Source: Colwellia sp.
Lineage (GTDB): Bacteria > Pseudomonadota > Gammaproteobacteria > Enterobacterales > Alteromonadaceae
DNA length: 63,262 nucleotides
Assembly: GCF_013215345.1 (NCBI RefSeq)
Contig: NZ_JABSOV010000016.1
Span: 1 to 63,262 of the forward strand
Direction: 5' to 3'
Shown here: positions 43,203-51,637 of the stretch, one piece after another
How positions within the stretch are numbered: the first letter of the stretch is position 1
How the letters are laid out: the number at the start of each line of letters is the position of its first letter
The notes under the pieces: model-generated
What the model was told of the DNA's origin: nothing
The model's database searches: none
What the model saw: only the letters and a program-made list of their open reading frames with translations
Program-made: the position numbers and the translations under genes

Positions 43203-43587
43203 TGTAATACCTGAGATACAAAAAATTCGTCAGCTTCATTGTTAATATGAATACCCCCAAACTTAAGTCGTATTGTCAATATGAGTGGGCCTCGCTGTGC
43301 CAATCACTTTGCCGTATTTCATTTTCTTTAGGTGATTGGTATTCATCTCAAGTCCCACACACCGCATGGTTTTTCGGCTGCTTAAGTACCTGCAATACTG
43401 CCCAAGGTTTCAGCCAGGGTGACCGGCGAACATCCATGCAGAAAGCCAATTGGTTGATGTTTTATCCACTCAACTAGCATAGTACCTGTTTTAAAATCAT
43501 CACCAATTTCGATGACTTCTATACCAAGGTATTTTCTGAAAGTTTATTAATTTCTTTAATTGTTGCCTTCTTTTTCCAAATTCTCAT
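43203..43587 (-). pseudogene. Hotdog-fold thioesterase (YdiI/PaaI-like), degenerate
   Basis: From ATG 43587 (SD AAGG) the minus strand reads MRIWKKKATIKEINKLSENT, then after a frame change IEVIEIGDDFKTGTMLVEWI, KHQPIGFLHG, LAETLGSIAG, RCVGLEMNTNHLKKMKYGKV, IGTARPTHI and NEADEFFVSQ. This is the acyl-CoA thioesterase pattern (HQPxGxLHGGxxxxLAET, with the catalytic Glu). Stops and at least three frameshifts break it. It would be the third gene of the ligase-isomerase operon, so the cluster once had its own CoA-releasing enzyme. Confidence 0.8.
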
Positions 43588-43620
43588 ATTATTACCTTAC
43601 GATTATTTCAGCTTAAAAAT

Positions 43621-44391
43621 TTATCGATCTGAAAATTCTTGAATGAGTTGTTGAGCCTGCTCAGTTCGCACTAACACTCCCTGAATTAGAGCTTCATACT
43701 CAAGCGATTCTGATAACGTAGCAGTATCTGAAAATTTTATCTGTGATTTAAGTGCCTTCAAAGCAGGAGCTGGCTGGCAAGCAATTTGACTAGCAAATCC
43801 TAAAGTTCTCGGCATTAAATCTGCATCAATTACCATTTCGTATGTAAGTCCCCATTGCTGCGCTTTTTCCGCATCAAGAAAGTCAGCTGACATGGTTAAT
43901 GCAGCCGTGCGCATAGGTCCTATTCTTCGGTTAAGCATCCATGATGCGCCCATGTCCATAGCCATACCAATTTTAGCAAAACTAAAAAAATAACGAGCAG
44001 ATTCAGCTGAAAAAACAATATCACAGGCCAGCGCAAGACTAACGCCTGCACCAGCAGCAACACCATTAACAGCAGCGATTACTACTTTGGACATTGATTG
44101 TATAAACTCTACAACTGGGTTAGCAAATTCTCTGATCCAATTTTCCAGTCTATCTGCGTTTTCTTGTAATAGACCACCGGTCAAGTCGGCACCAGAACAA
44201 AAGCCTCGACCAACACCAGTAAGTATAACTACGCGAACATCATCGTCACTTTCTACTTCCTTAAGCGTTGCTAACAATTCAACCAATAAATTAACATCAA
44301 GCGCGTTAAGCGTTTTTTTCTTAAGCATAGACAAAACAGCAACACCGTTAGGGTGACGCTCAAAACCAATTACACTATCAAACTGTGTCAT
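43621..44391 (-). CDS. Enoyl-CoA hydratase/isomerase family protein, PaaG-like
   Basis: A 256-residue crotonase. The oxyanion motif GVAAGAGVSLALACD is present. The two catalytic Glu of true hydratases are absent: the first position falls in GVSLAL, the second is Lys in SFAKIGM. The segment FAKIGMAMDMGASWMLNRRIG resembles PaaG (FSKLGLIPDCGGTWLL), keeping the Asp that serves PaaG-type isomerases. Double-bond isomerisation is therefore more likely than hydration. SD GAGGA precedes ATG. It follows the CoA ligase gene by 91 bases. Confidence 0.88.
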   Translation of the reverse strand: MTQFDSVIGFERHPNGVAVLSMLKKKTLNALDVNLLVELLATLKEVESDDDVRVVILTGVGRGFCSGADLTGGLLQENADRLENWIREFANPVVEFIQSMSKVVIAAVNGVAAGAGVSLALACDIVFSAESARYFFSFAKIGMAMDMGASWMLNRRIGPMRTAALTMSADFLDAEKAQQWGLTYEMVIDADLMPRTLGFASQIACQPAPALKALKSQIKFSDTATLSESLEYEALIQGVLVRTEQAQQLIQEFSDR

Positions 44392-44482
44392 TAAACATAT
44401 CCTCTTTAATTATGATTTTTATTTATAACCTGAGCTTTTATCAACAGGTTAAACAGTTGGTTCAAGTAAATTATTGACGTGT

Positions 44483-46048
44483 TCAAGACACCTGAGCTTC
44501 ACGATCTTTCCAATAAAATTTACGTAACTCAGCTTTAAGTACTTTACCTGCGCCAGAAATAGGTAAAGCATCAATGAAAGCAATAGACCTAGGACATTTA
44601 TATCCTGCAATATGCTCTTTACAAAAACTACGTAACTGTTTGGTTGTCAAAATTTCGCTATTTTCAACATTAGGAGCAGGTACGATAACAACATGAACTG
44701 TTTCTCCCCACTCAGCAGAGGGAATACCGATTACCGCACACTGAGCAACATATGGGTGTTGTGAAACAATGGTCTCCACTTCAGATGAATAGATATTTTC
44801 TCCGCCAGAGATGATCATATCTTTAACACGATCAACAACAAAGATATCGCCCTGTTCATCGATATATCCTCCATCTCCAGTGTGAAGCCAGCCGTCAATA
44901 ATAGTTTTTTGCGTCAATTCAGGTTTTCCCCAGTAACCCGCCATAACATTAGGCCCACGAACCGTAATTTCCCCGACAGTTCCAGCTGGTACCGGGCAGC
45001 CTTGCTCATCTACCATACGAACTTGTTGGACAAGCCCTGGAATGCCAGCACTTTTAATTTTTCCTGATTCAATTGCTTCATAAGTGTGGTGGTTTTTCGA
45101 TGAAATAGAAATTAAACCACACTCGGTCATACCATAACCTTGAACAAAACCAATTTTAGGCAATTCTTCCAATGCTTTTTTCATCGTCCCCAGAGGCATA
45201 GGAGAGGCACCATAAATAATGTTTTGCACCATCTCAAAATCATCTTTATTGAAAGATGGATCATCCAACAACATTTGCACCATGGTAGGTATAAGTAGCA
45301 TATCGCTTACACGCTTTTCTCTAATTATTTTCATCACCTCTGCAGGAATAAACGCAGGTAATATAATTTGACTTCCACCCAAAAGAAAAGACATCAACAA
45401 CATTCCAAGACCAGCTATATGAAACAGTGGTGCACAATTTAACCAACGAGGCTCAGCAGACAATCCGGTCATTTGGCTAGCTGTTAATGCAAATACCATT
45501 AAGTTGGTATGACTTAACATAACGCCTTTAGGTGAACCCGTTGTACCGCCTGTATAAAAAATTCCGGCAAGATCATCGCCATTGCGATACATATCCTCAA
45601 TCGGATCTGACTCTGCCACCAAGCCTTCATAACTGACCATACCTTCAGGACATTCACTATCCCCAGCATAAATTACACATTCTAACAGTGGTACCTTCTT
45701 TTTTATTTCTGCAACCATTGGCGCAAAAGTATCATCAACAACAAGAAACCGAGCACCAGAATCAACTAATGAGTAGGAAATTTCAGCAATACTCCAGCGC
45801 ACATTTACTAAATTGTAGAAACCTCCAGCCCAAGGGACAGCAAATAAATATTCTAAATACCGGCAAGAGTTCATTGACAATAAAGGTAAGCATTCTCCTT
45901 CTTTAAGGCCAATATTACGTAGACCACCTGCCAAACATGCAACCCGCGTCACCAGTTCACGGTAAGTTAAAGATTGGTTTTGATAACATATCGCTTCCTG
46001 CTCAGGACGAAGCAATACATTACGGTGTAAAAGCTGTGTTAGGTTCAT
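44483..46048 (-). CDS. AMP-forming fatty acyl-CoA ligase (class I adenylate-forming)
   Basis: A 521-residue ligase with P-loop YTGGTTGSPKGVMLSH, YGMTECGLI, hinge WLHTGDGGYIDEQGDIFVVDRVKDMIISGGENIYSSEVE and the C-terminal catalytic Lys in ISGAGKVLKAELRK. It should activate the carboxylic acid derived from the island's substrate. Members of this branch serve medium-chain, branched or ring-bearing acids, so the specificity is open. It is first in the operon; SD AAGG precedes ATG, and operator site 6 is 208 bases upstream. Confidence 0.92.
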   Translation of the reverse strand: MNLTQLLHRNVLLRPEQEAICYQNQSLTYRELVTRVACLAGGLRNIGLKEGECLPLLSMNSCRYLEYLFAVPWAGGFYNLVNVRWSIAEISYSLVDSGARFLVVDDTFAPMVAEIKKKVPLLECVIYAGDSECPEGMVSYEGLVAESDPIEDMYRNGDDLAGIFYTGGTTGSPKGVMLSHTNLMVFALTASQMTGLSAEPRWLNCAPLFHIAGLGMLLMSFLLGGSQIILPAFIPAEVMKIIREKRVSDMLLIPTMVQMLLDDPSFNKDDFEMVQNIIYGASPMPLGTMKKALEELPKIGFVQGYGMTECGLISISSKNHHTYEAIESGKIKSAGIPGLVQQVRMVDEQGCPVPAGTVGEITVRGPNVMAGYWGKPELTQKTIIDGWLHTGDGGYIDEQGDIFVVDRVKDMIISGGENIYSSEVETIVSQHPYVAQCAVIGIPSAEWGETVHVVIVPAPNVENSEILTTKQLRSFCKEHIAGYKCPRSIAFIDALPISGAGKVLKAELRKFYWKDREAQVS

Positions 46049-46787
46049 TTTATAACGCCTTTTTTTTTAAACTAAAGCCTGTAAAACCTTGTTCAGGTCA
46101 CAATCAGCCTAGCAAGAACATTGCTCGTTTCGCTTCAATTTTAAATAAGCATCAAACAATGTATCGATATTTTTTTGCTACAGCACATCAATAAAACAGA
46201 CGTACAAAAACAAATTTATAATAGTAGATAGCTTGCCTAGTTATAAATAAATAATGAACAAACTAAAGTTTGTTTTTATAGCAACTATGGTTAGCCGTGT
46301 GATTTATAGAGAGCATTGTTAGTTTGATTGTTGAGTTTGCTCATTGTGAGGTGCATAAAGTTCTTTCACCTTGTCACAAAATACATTTTCTTTCATATAG
46401 TACAAAGTTAAGATTAATTCTATGGCGTTATGTGCCCCATAGTCAGATAGAACTAATAAGAGTATGCCCGCTATATGATCGTAAAGTTGACGTTTGATAT
46501 TCAGACTGGTTTTATTCCGCTATGCTCACCATGAAGTCTTTAACAAAAGAGCTACTTCATTCGGAATTCACTAATTCAGTTGATGACCGATATAGGTTAT
46601 GAGTTCAACCTTAGCCCTATCTTTGAACCACTGAAATGTAATTAACTTTTTATCAAGTTAACTTAGCCTAAATGTAATATAAATCATGTCTACAATATTA
46701 CTATTAGGCTAGCATCCATGTATCGGTTAAAATGCCCCTTATACATTGCGACTGAGTCATCTCTGGCGAAACCAAAAGGTAAAAAAA
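46049..46787. other. Divergent intergenic region with operator and ORF remnant
   Basis: The 739 bases between the divergent CoA ligase and flavin monooxygenase genes hold operator site 6 at 46257-46274. A minus-strand open stretch, 46319-46519, reads IKRQLYDHIAGILLLVLSDYGAHNAIELILTLYYMKENVF across its middle and lacks a start codon. It looks like the tail of a lost gene, family not recognised. The remainder shows nothing I can name. Confidence 0.45.
46257..46274. promoter_or_regulatory. Palindromic operator, site 6 (CoA ligase operon)
   Basis: AACAAAC-TAAA-GTTTGTT, a perfect dyad with 7-base arms. Its CAAAC-N4-GTTTG core resembles the known site of PsrA-type TetR regulators of fatty acid oxidation. 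It lies 208 bases before the CoA ligase start and 513 before the divergent monooxygenase. Confidence 0.75.
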
Positions 46788-48266
46788 TTGGAAAAAACAC
46801 AGCATAATTGGACTACTTGTCAGGAGTGTCAGGGACGCGGAAAAAAAACGAGAAAGCTGCGCAAAAAAGTGAAGCTCAACTTTCAAAGAGCGTTAGCGCA
46901 CTTTGAAGAAATGAATAGCGAAGGCACGCCCCCCGTTCGACCGAAAGGTCACCTCTATGATTGTTTGAACTGTAGCGGCTCTGGCTTAGTTCAATCAGCT
47001 AGTCATCCTATAGCCGATACAGAAAGCTACCCACACGTTGCTATTATTGGTGGTGGCATAGGTGGAGTAGCTTTGGCTGTAGCATGTAAACACCGCGGTA
47101 TTCCTTTTACACTTTATGAACGTGATAGCGGCTTTGGTGCTCGATCTCAAGGGTATGGCCTCACGTTGCAACAGGCAAGTAAAGCAATCGAAGGATTAGG
47201 GATTTTATCACTAAAGCATGGCGTAATTTCTACAAGACATGTGGTACACACCACTGATGGCAAAGAGATTGGAGAATGGGGCATAAGAAAGTGGTTGCCG
47301 TCTGAGTTAAAGACCTCGGTGAAACGCACAAATATACATATCGCCCGCCAATCTTTACGCTTTGCTTTGCTTGAAGAACTTGGAGGTCATGATGCTGTTA
47401 AGTGGGATCACCAATTCGTCGATTTTAAGGAAACTAAAGGTGCCCCTGTTGATTTGAGCTTTAAAGTTAACACTAAGGGAAAGACCAAGAACGAGAGCAG
47501 CGCAGAAATAAAGCATGTTAAGGCAGACCTTGTTGTGGGTGCCGATGGTATCCGCAGTTCGGTAGGAAAATTATTGATTGGAGATGAGTTAAGACCGCTA
47601 CAATACCTAGGTTGTATTGTGATTTTAGGTATCTGTCCTTTGGCTGATCTCAACGGGCTTGAAAGCCCTTTGCTCGACTCGGCTACGGTATTTCAAACCG
47701 CCAATGGCCATGAGCGAATCTACATCATGCCTTATGATTCAGAGTCGGTAATGTGGCAACTTAGCTTCCCTATACCAGAAGAGGATGCTAAGGCCTTGAG
47801 CGCTAAAGGTCCTCAAGCACTTAAAGAAGAAGCCTCTAAAAGGTGTCAGTGGCATGATCCCATTCCTCAAATTTTATCGGCTACTAAGTCATCGCTAGTT
47901 TCTGGTTACCCAGCTTATGACCGTGAATTACTCAGTGCAGAATGGCTGGAAAAATCAGATAAAGTAACCTTGATCGGCGATGCAGCCCACCCGATGAGTC
48001 CATTTAAAGGGCAAGGGGCAAATCAAGCTCTGTTAGATGCCCTATCATTGGCTCGGGGCATATCCATAGGATGTAGACCTATGTCTCAATGGCGCGAAGC
48101 GGGTGTAAGAGCAAGTGTATTAACTGAGTTTGAAGCAGAAATGTTGACCCGCAGTGCTTCTAAAGTGAAAGGCTCAGCAGAGGCTGCACAGTTCCTACAT
48201 TCCGATGTTGTACTTCATGAAGGTGATGAGCCAAGAGGACGATGCTTACTGAAAGAAGAGTCATGA
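46788..48266 (+). CDS. Flavin-dependent monooxygenase with N-terminal DnaJ-like zinc-finger segment
   Basis: About 492 residues from a TTG at 46788 (SD AAAGGT; no ATG lies upstream of the conserved part). Residues about 9-70 hold two CxxCxGxG units, CQECQGRG and CLNCSGSG, about 50 residues apart, as in DnaJ zinc fingers. A group A FAD hydroxylase follows: IIGGGIGGVALAVACKHRG, VVGADGIRSSVGK and LIGDAAHPMSPFKGQGANQALLDAL. Such enzymes hydroxylate aromatic or polycyclic substrates with NAD(P)H. It is divergent from the CoA ligase and may belong to the island's regulon. The zinc finger may help protein or substrate contact; this is a guess. Confidence 0.88.
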   Translation: MEKTQHNWTTCQECQGRGKKTRKLRKKVKLNFQRALAHFEEMNSEGTPPVRPKGHLYDCLNCSGSGLVQSASHPIADTESYPHVAIIGGGIGGVALAVACKHRGIPFTLYERDSGFGARSQGYGLTLQQASKAIEGLGILSLKHGVISTRHVVHTTDGKEIGEWGIRKWLPSELKTSVKRTNIHIARQSLRFALLEELGGHDAVKWDHQFVDFKETKGAPVDLSFKVNTKGKTKNESSAEIKHVKADLVVGADGIRSSVGKLLIGDELRPLQYLGCIVILGICPLADLNGLESPLLDSATVFQTANGHERIYIMPYDSESVMWQLSFPIPEEDAKALSAKGPQALKEEASKRCQWHDPIPQILSATKSSLVSGYPAYDRELLSAEWLEKSDKVTLIGDAAHPMSPFKGQGANQALLDALSLARGISIGCRPMSQWREAGVRASVLTEFEAEMLTRSASKVKGSAEAAQFLHSDVVLHEGDEPRGRCLLKEES

Positions 48267-48856
48267 TATCAAACAAGCCGCATATTATTATTCGTTTGGC
48301 CATGAATTGACAGATTGGCTAGCTCGCTAAGTGCCTCATCCCGCCATAGAAGTGTGAAATATATGTCCGCTGTGTGTTCATAAAGCAGACTTTGATTTCA
48401 TCTAATTCTTTATGCCACCAGAACAAATTAAGTTTTAAAATTTATTTTTTATTAACGTCAGCTTTCGTAGCCAAAATGATCTATTCTGAGATAATTTTTT
48501 CGATGTAGAGAGGGTCTACTCTGTGGTAGATCAGCTAGTCTAAACGACAGTGAATGGCCATATATTTTATAAAATAAATTACTGGAATATTATTGCGAGT
48601 TTCCATCTTCATTTAGATTTTTGGCACATTTTTAAATAAAAAAATTTCATTGTGAAATTTATTTCTATCTTTATTTAGCTTCTACAATTACAAGCCTATA
48701 AAGTTACCTGGGTATCGCTTTATTTATAATATTAAAGTAAGGCTAAGAGCTTAGGGCAACAAGCTAATTCCCCTATGCTCTTTGGGATTTTATTGTCAGT
48801 AAGTTGTGCCAACAGAATAGCAGCTTAGAGTAAATTCATGTTGGCAAATGATAGAG
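48267..48856. other. Intergenic region at the island's right border
   Basis: No gene is seen in these 590 bases. A 20-bp motif at 48598-48617 recurs inverted at 10884, and a weaker copy lies at 48662-48678. An 8-bp inverted repeat (TGCCAACA/TGTTGGCA) lies at about 48807-48846, possibly ending the DUF4870 transcript. Confidence 0.5.
48598..48617. repeat. Dispersed 20-bp motif, copy 2
   Basis: AGTTTCCATCTTCATTTAGA matches the reverse complement of 10884-10903 at 19 of 20 bases. A related run, TTTCTATCTTTATTTAG, lies at 48662. The pair may be insertion-sequence scars. Confidence 0.4.
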
Positions 48857-49216
48857 TCACTTAATAAAGTCTAAATGTTGTTGATAAAAACCACCGAGTA
48901 AAGGAACTTTGTTTTCGAGTCCTCTAATCGCACCATAGAGTCCAACTGCCCATGCCAATAAGACGCCAATATTGAGTATCCAACCCACTAAGGGAATTAA
49001 TGACAGCACGGCGCCGGTAATAATAAGTCCTAACGATTGGCGTAGATGAAAGCTGGCTAAGGAGGATTGATGTTTATCATAGATAACCATGGCAACCACC
49101 CAACCAATTAAGGTGAAGTAACTGATGACTGCTACGAGTGTAGCCATTCTTTGTCGCTCGGCCCAACTCATTTTTTTTTCAAAAACATTTTCATAATCAC
49201 TTGGAATATGTGGCAT
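48857..49216 (-). CDS. DUF4870 small membrane protein
   Basis: About 119 residues with three hydrophobic helices (VAVISYFTLIGWVVAMVIY, LGLIITGAVLSLIPLVGWIL, LLAWAVGLYGAI) and the HLRQSLGL segment typical of DUF4870. The ATG at 49216 has GGAG about eight bases upstream, in preference to GTG 49225. It is a single gene; function unknown. Confidence 0.85.
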   Translation of the reverse strand: MPHIPSDYENVFEKKMSWAERQRMATLVAVISYFTLIGWVVAMVIYDKHQSSLASFHLRQSLGLIITGAVLSLIPLVGWILNIGVLLAWAVGLYGAIRGLENKVPLLGGFYQQHLDFIK

Positions 49217-49408
49217 AACAAACACTCCGTAATTAATAACTATTCTATTGATGATAATTCAGCCAAGTATTTTGTATTAGTATTAACTTGGTCTTACATT
49301 AAATTTAGGAAAAATATTGCCATTCAACAAGAAATATCTATCTTGTACTCTTTAAGGTAACGGCTAATTGTTTCAACTTTATGAATAAAGACGAGCGAAT
49401 TTTTATCG

Positions 49409-51637
49409 CTACTTTTTTAGTACTTGGATAAAGTGTTGATATTGTTGCTGCATTGTTAGCATCAATTTTTCTTGTTCATTTGTTGATAACGTTTGGTAGC
49501 ACAATCGATTATAACTAGCACTGAGTCGGGTAAAAACTATCGCTAATTCTGGGCATTGCTGACGAACTTCTTTGGCGAAGTCATTAACTGTCATGCTAGA
49601 AGGTTTATCCATGCCCTGCTTTGCCAATTTCGCCATCGATTTTTGGTAAAGTATTTGCCACTTAGTTAATGATTGTGGTTTTGTTTTACTACGATTTAGT
49701 AGGTGTAAAAACAACATCAGCATGGACATGCTAATAACTAAGGATACGGCAATAATCAAGGCCAATTTCCAAGAAACCATCTGACCAAACCAGTTTTTGA
49801 ATAAATCATACTGCTGCTTGGTGGTAAAACCAATAACCCAGCGGGTCCATTGATAATCAAGGGCATCAAATTGTAGGCGCAATGCATTTAGCCAAGCAAT
49901 ATTCTTCATCCGATATAAGCTAAATAAATCATTATTAAGCTCCGATTGCTGTTGTAATAACTGAGTTGACCAACCTGAGTTTACCCGCTCTGGGTCTACC
50001 GAGCTGGTTGGGTCAATACGCAACCAGCCTTTACCCTCTACCCAAATTTCAGACCAAGCATGGGCATCATATTGATAAATACTTAAATGACCTTTGTTAG
50101 CTAATTTCCCGGTATTATCACCTGTATTAGTCACGCCATTATATTCACCGCCTAAGTAGCCAGTAACCATACGTGCAGGGCTGCCTGAGGCCCGCATGAC
50201 AAAAGTAAACACACTGGCATAATGTACACAAAATCCTGCTTGGGTATCAAAAAAGAACTGATCTAAGCTGTTATTTTTCAATAATGGCGGCTGCAAAGTA
50301 TAAGAGTAATTTTCTTTATTAATAATGTTTAATACCGCTTGGGCTCGCGCCTGCACATCCACATAATTATGCTGTAACTGCAGCGCCAATTGCTCAAGCC
50401 TTGGATTACTGCCTTGTGGATAGCTCAAGTTTAGTTGCCGACTTTGCTTAGTTAATTCTAATGTTAGTGGCGCAGTTAAATAGCTAGTTAAACGATAAGA
50501 TTTAGCCTGGCTAATTATTTTGGAATTATTAAAGGTGTGATCGGCTTGTGCTTGGATACCCTTTGCATCACCCGTCACTACCGATGGTGCTAAGGCAAAT
50601 AAATATTTTTGAAAACTCGGCTCGACAAGAACCTGATAGCTTAAGGGTGAAACCCCAGTTGCACTGTTATCAAAGCTAAAGTTTTTAGCCGCTGCTGCAG
50701 TTTTATTTCGAGTGAACTTATGTTGTCTGCTCCACTGCCTACCATCGTATTCTTCTAGCACCATGGCGCGCCAATATAGCTGTGAATAGTTAGGCACTTT
50801 TTGTTGACCAAAATCAGCGCGAAAGGCCAACTTGGTCGAGCGGGTTAAATTAGCAATATCACCGGGTTTAACCGTATCTGACAAGCCTGTTTCTGCCGAC
50901 TTTGCTAACGGCACTTGCCAAAAAGGCGATAATCGAGGAAAGACTAAGAACAGTACAATAGCCAAAATCGCACTTTGGCAAAGTAAAATAACCACCACTT
51001 TGATGTTAGTAACAAAAGTTTTTTCGAAGGAGAAAAACTGCAGTAATACCGCTAAAGTCAGCACCAGTAAGGCGAAAGTTATTAAGGAAAATGCTAGATC
51101 TTGTCTAAATATGAGTGACGCCGCTAAGACAAATAATCCTAACAGCAGTAATTGATAAAAATCACTACGCGAGCGTAATTCAAAACCTTTCAGCGCATAA
51201 GAAAAACAAAGCAAATGCAGCATACTAGCTAGAATACCGACCTCTTTTGCAGTAATAACGATGGCCACACAACCTAATAAAGCAAATATGCCCAAAACTA
51301 TGGGCGAGACATTAGTACCTTGTCTACTATTCTGGCGACTATTTTGTCGATGAGTGTGGCCAGAAACGGTTTTATTTTTAGATAGGCTGTTACCCTTTTC
51401 TCGTCCTTGATGTAATAGTAATGCTTGCCATGCCAATGACAAAGCAATAATCGCTAGCATCCAAGTACTTAATTCCAACGCAATTACTGAGATATTCAAA
51501 CATTGACACAGCCAAAGTAGCCAAGCATTTTTTCGGCTTAGGTCAAAGTTGCTTTTGGCTTTACTCTTGGTCTGCATTTTAACGCCGCCGACAGCATCTG
51601 CTGACACTTTTTTACTTTTATTATTGAAGAAAATCAT
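49409..51637 (-). CDS. TgpA-type membrane transglutaminase-like protein
   Basis: A 742-residue protein: several N-terminal helices (to about residue 235), then a periplasmic transglutaminase core with Cys in TQAGFCVHYASVF, His in YDAHAWSEIWV and Asp in WLRIDPTSSVDPERV, a further helix near 625 and a C-terminal DUF4129-like part. It overlaps DUF58 by four bases (ATGA). Together with MoxR and DUF58 it forms a conserved operon; related TgpA of Pseudomonas aeruginosa is needed for viability. Confidence 0.92.
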   Translation of the reverse strand: MIFFNNKSKKVSADAVGGVKMQTKSKAKSNFDLSRKNAWLLWLCQCLNISVIALELSTWMLAIIALSLAWQALLLHQGREKGNSLSKNKTVSGHTHRQNSRQNSRQGTNVSPIVLGIFALLGCVAIVITAKEVGILASMLHLLCFSYALKGFELRSRSDFYQLLLLGLFVLAASLIFRQDLAFSLITFALLVLTLAVLLQFFSFEKTFVTNIKVVVILLCQSAILAIVLFLVFPRLSPFWQVPLAKSAETGLSDTVKPGDIANLTRSTKLAFRADFGQQKVPNYSQLYWRAMVLEEYDGRQWSRQHKFTRNKTAAAAKNFSFDNSATGVSPLSYQVLVEPSFQKYLFALAPSVVTGDAKGIQAQADHTFNNSKIISQAKSYRLTSYLTAPLTLELTKQSRQLNLSYPQGSNPRLEQLALQLQHNYVDVQARAQAVLNIINKENYSYTLQPPLLKNNSLDQFFFDTQAGFCVHYASVFTFVMRASGSPARMVTGYLGGEYNGVTNTGDNTGKLANKGHLSIYQYDAHAWSEIWVEGKGWLRIDPTSSVDPERVNSGWSTQLLQQQSELNNDLFSLYRMKNIAWLNALRLQFDALDYQWTRWVIGFTTKQQYDLFKNWFGQMVSWKLALIIAVSLVISMSMLMLFLHLLNRSKTKPQSLTKWQILYQKSMAKLAKQGMDKPSSMTVNDFAKEVRQQCPELAIVFTRLSASYNRLCYQTLSTNEQEKLMLTMQQQYQHFIQVLKK

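Noticed and set aside
43247-43477. A 76-codon plus-strand open frame
   Set aside because: It is the antisense shadow of the broken thioesterase gene on the minus strand, and its protein resembles nothing.
46319-46519. A small minus-strand gene between CoA ligase and flavin monooxygenase
   Set aside because: It has no start codon or ribosome site and no family match that I can name; kept only as a possible remnant.
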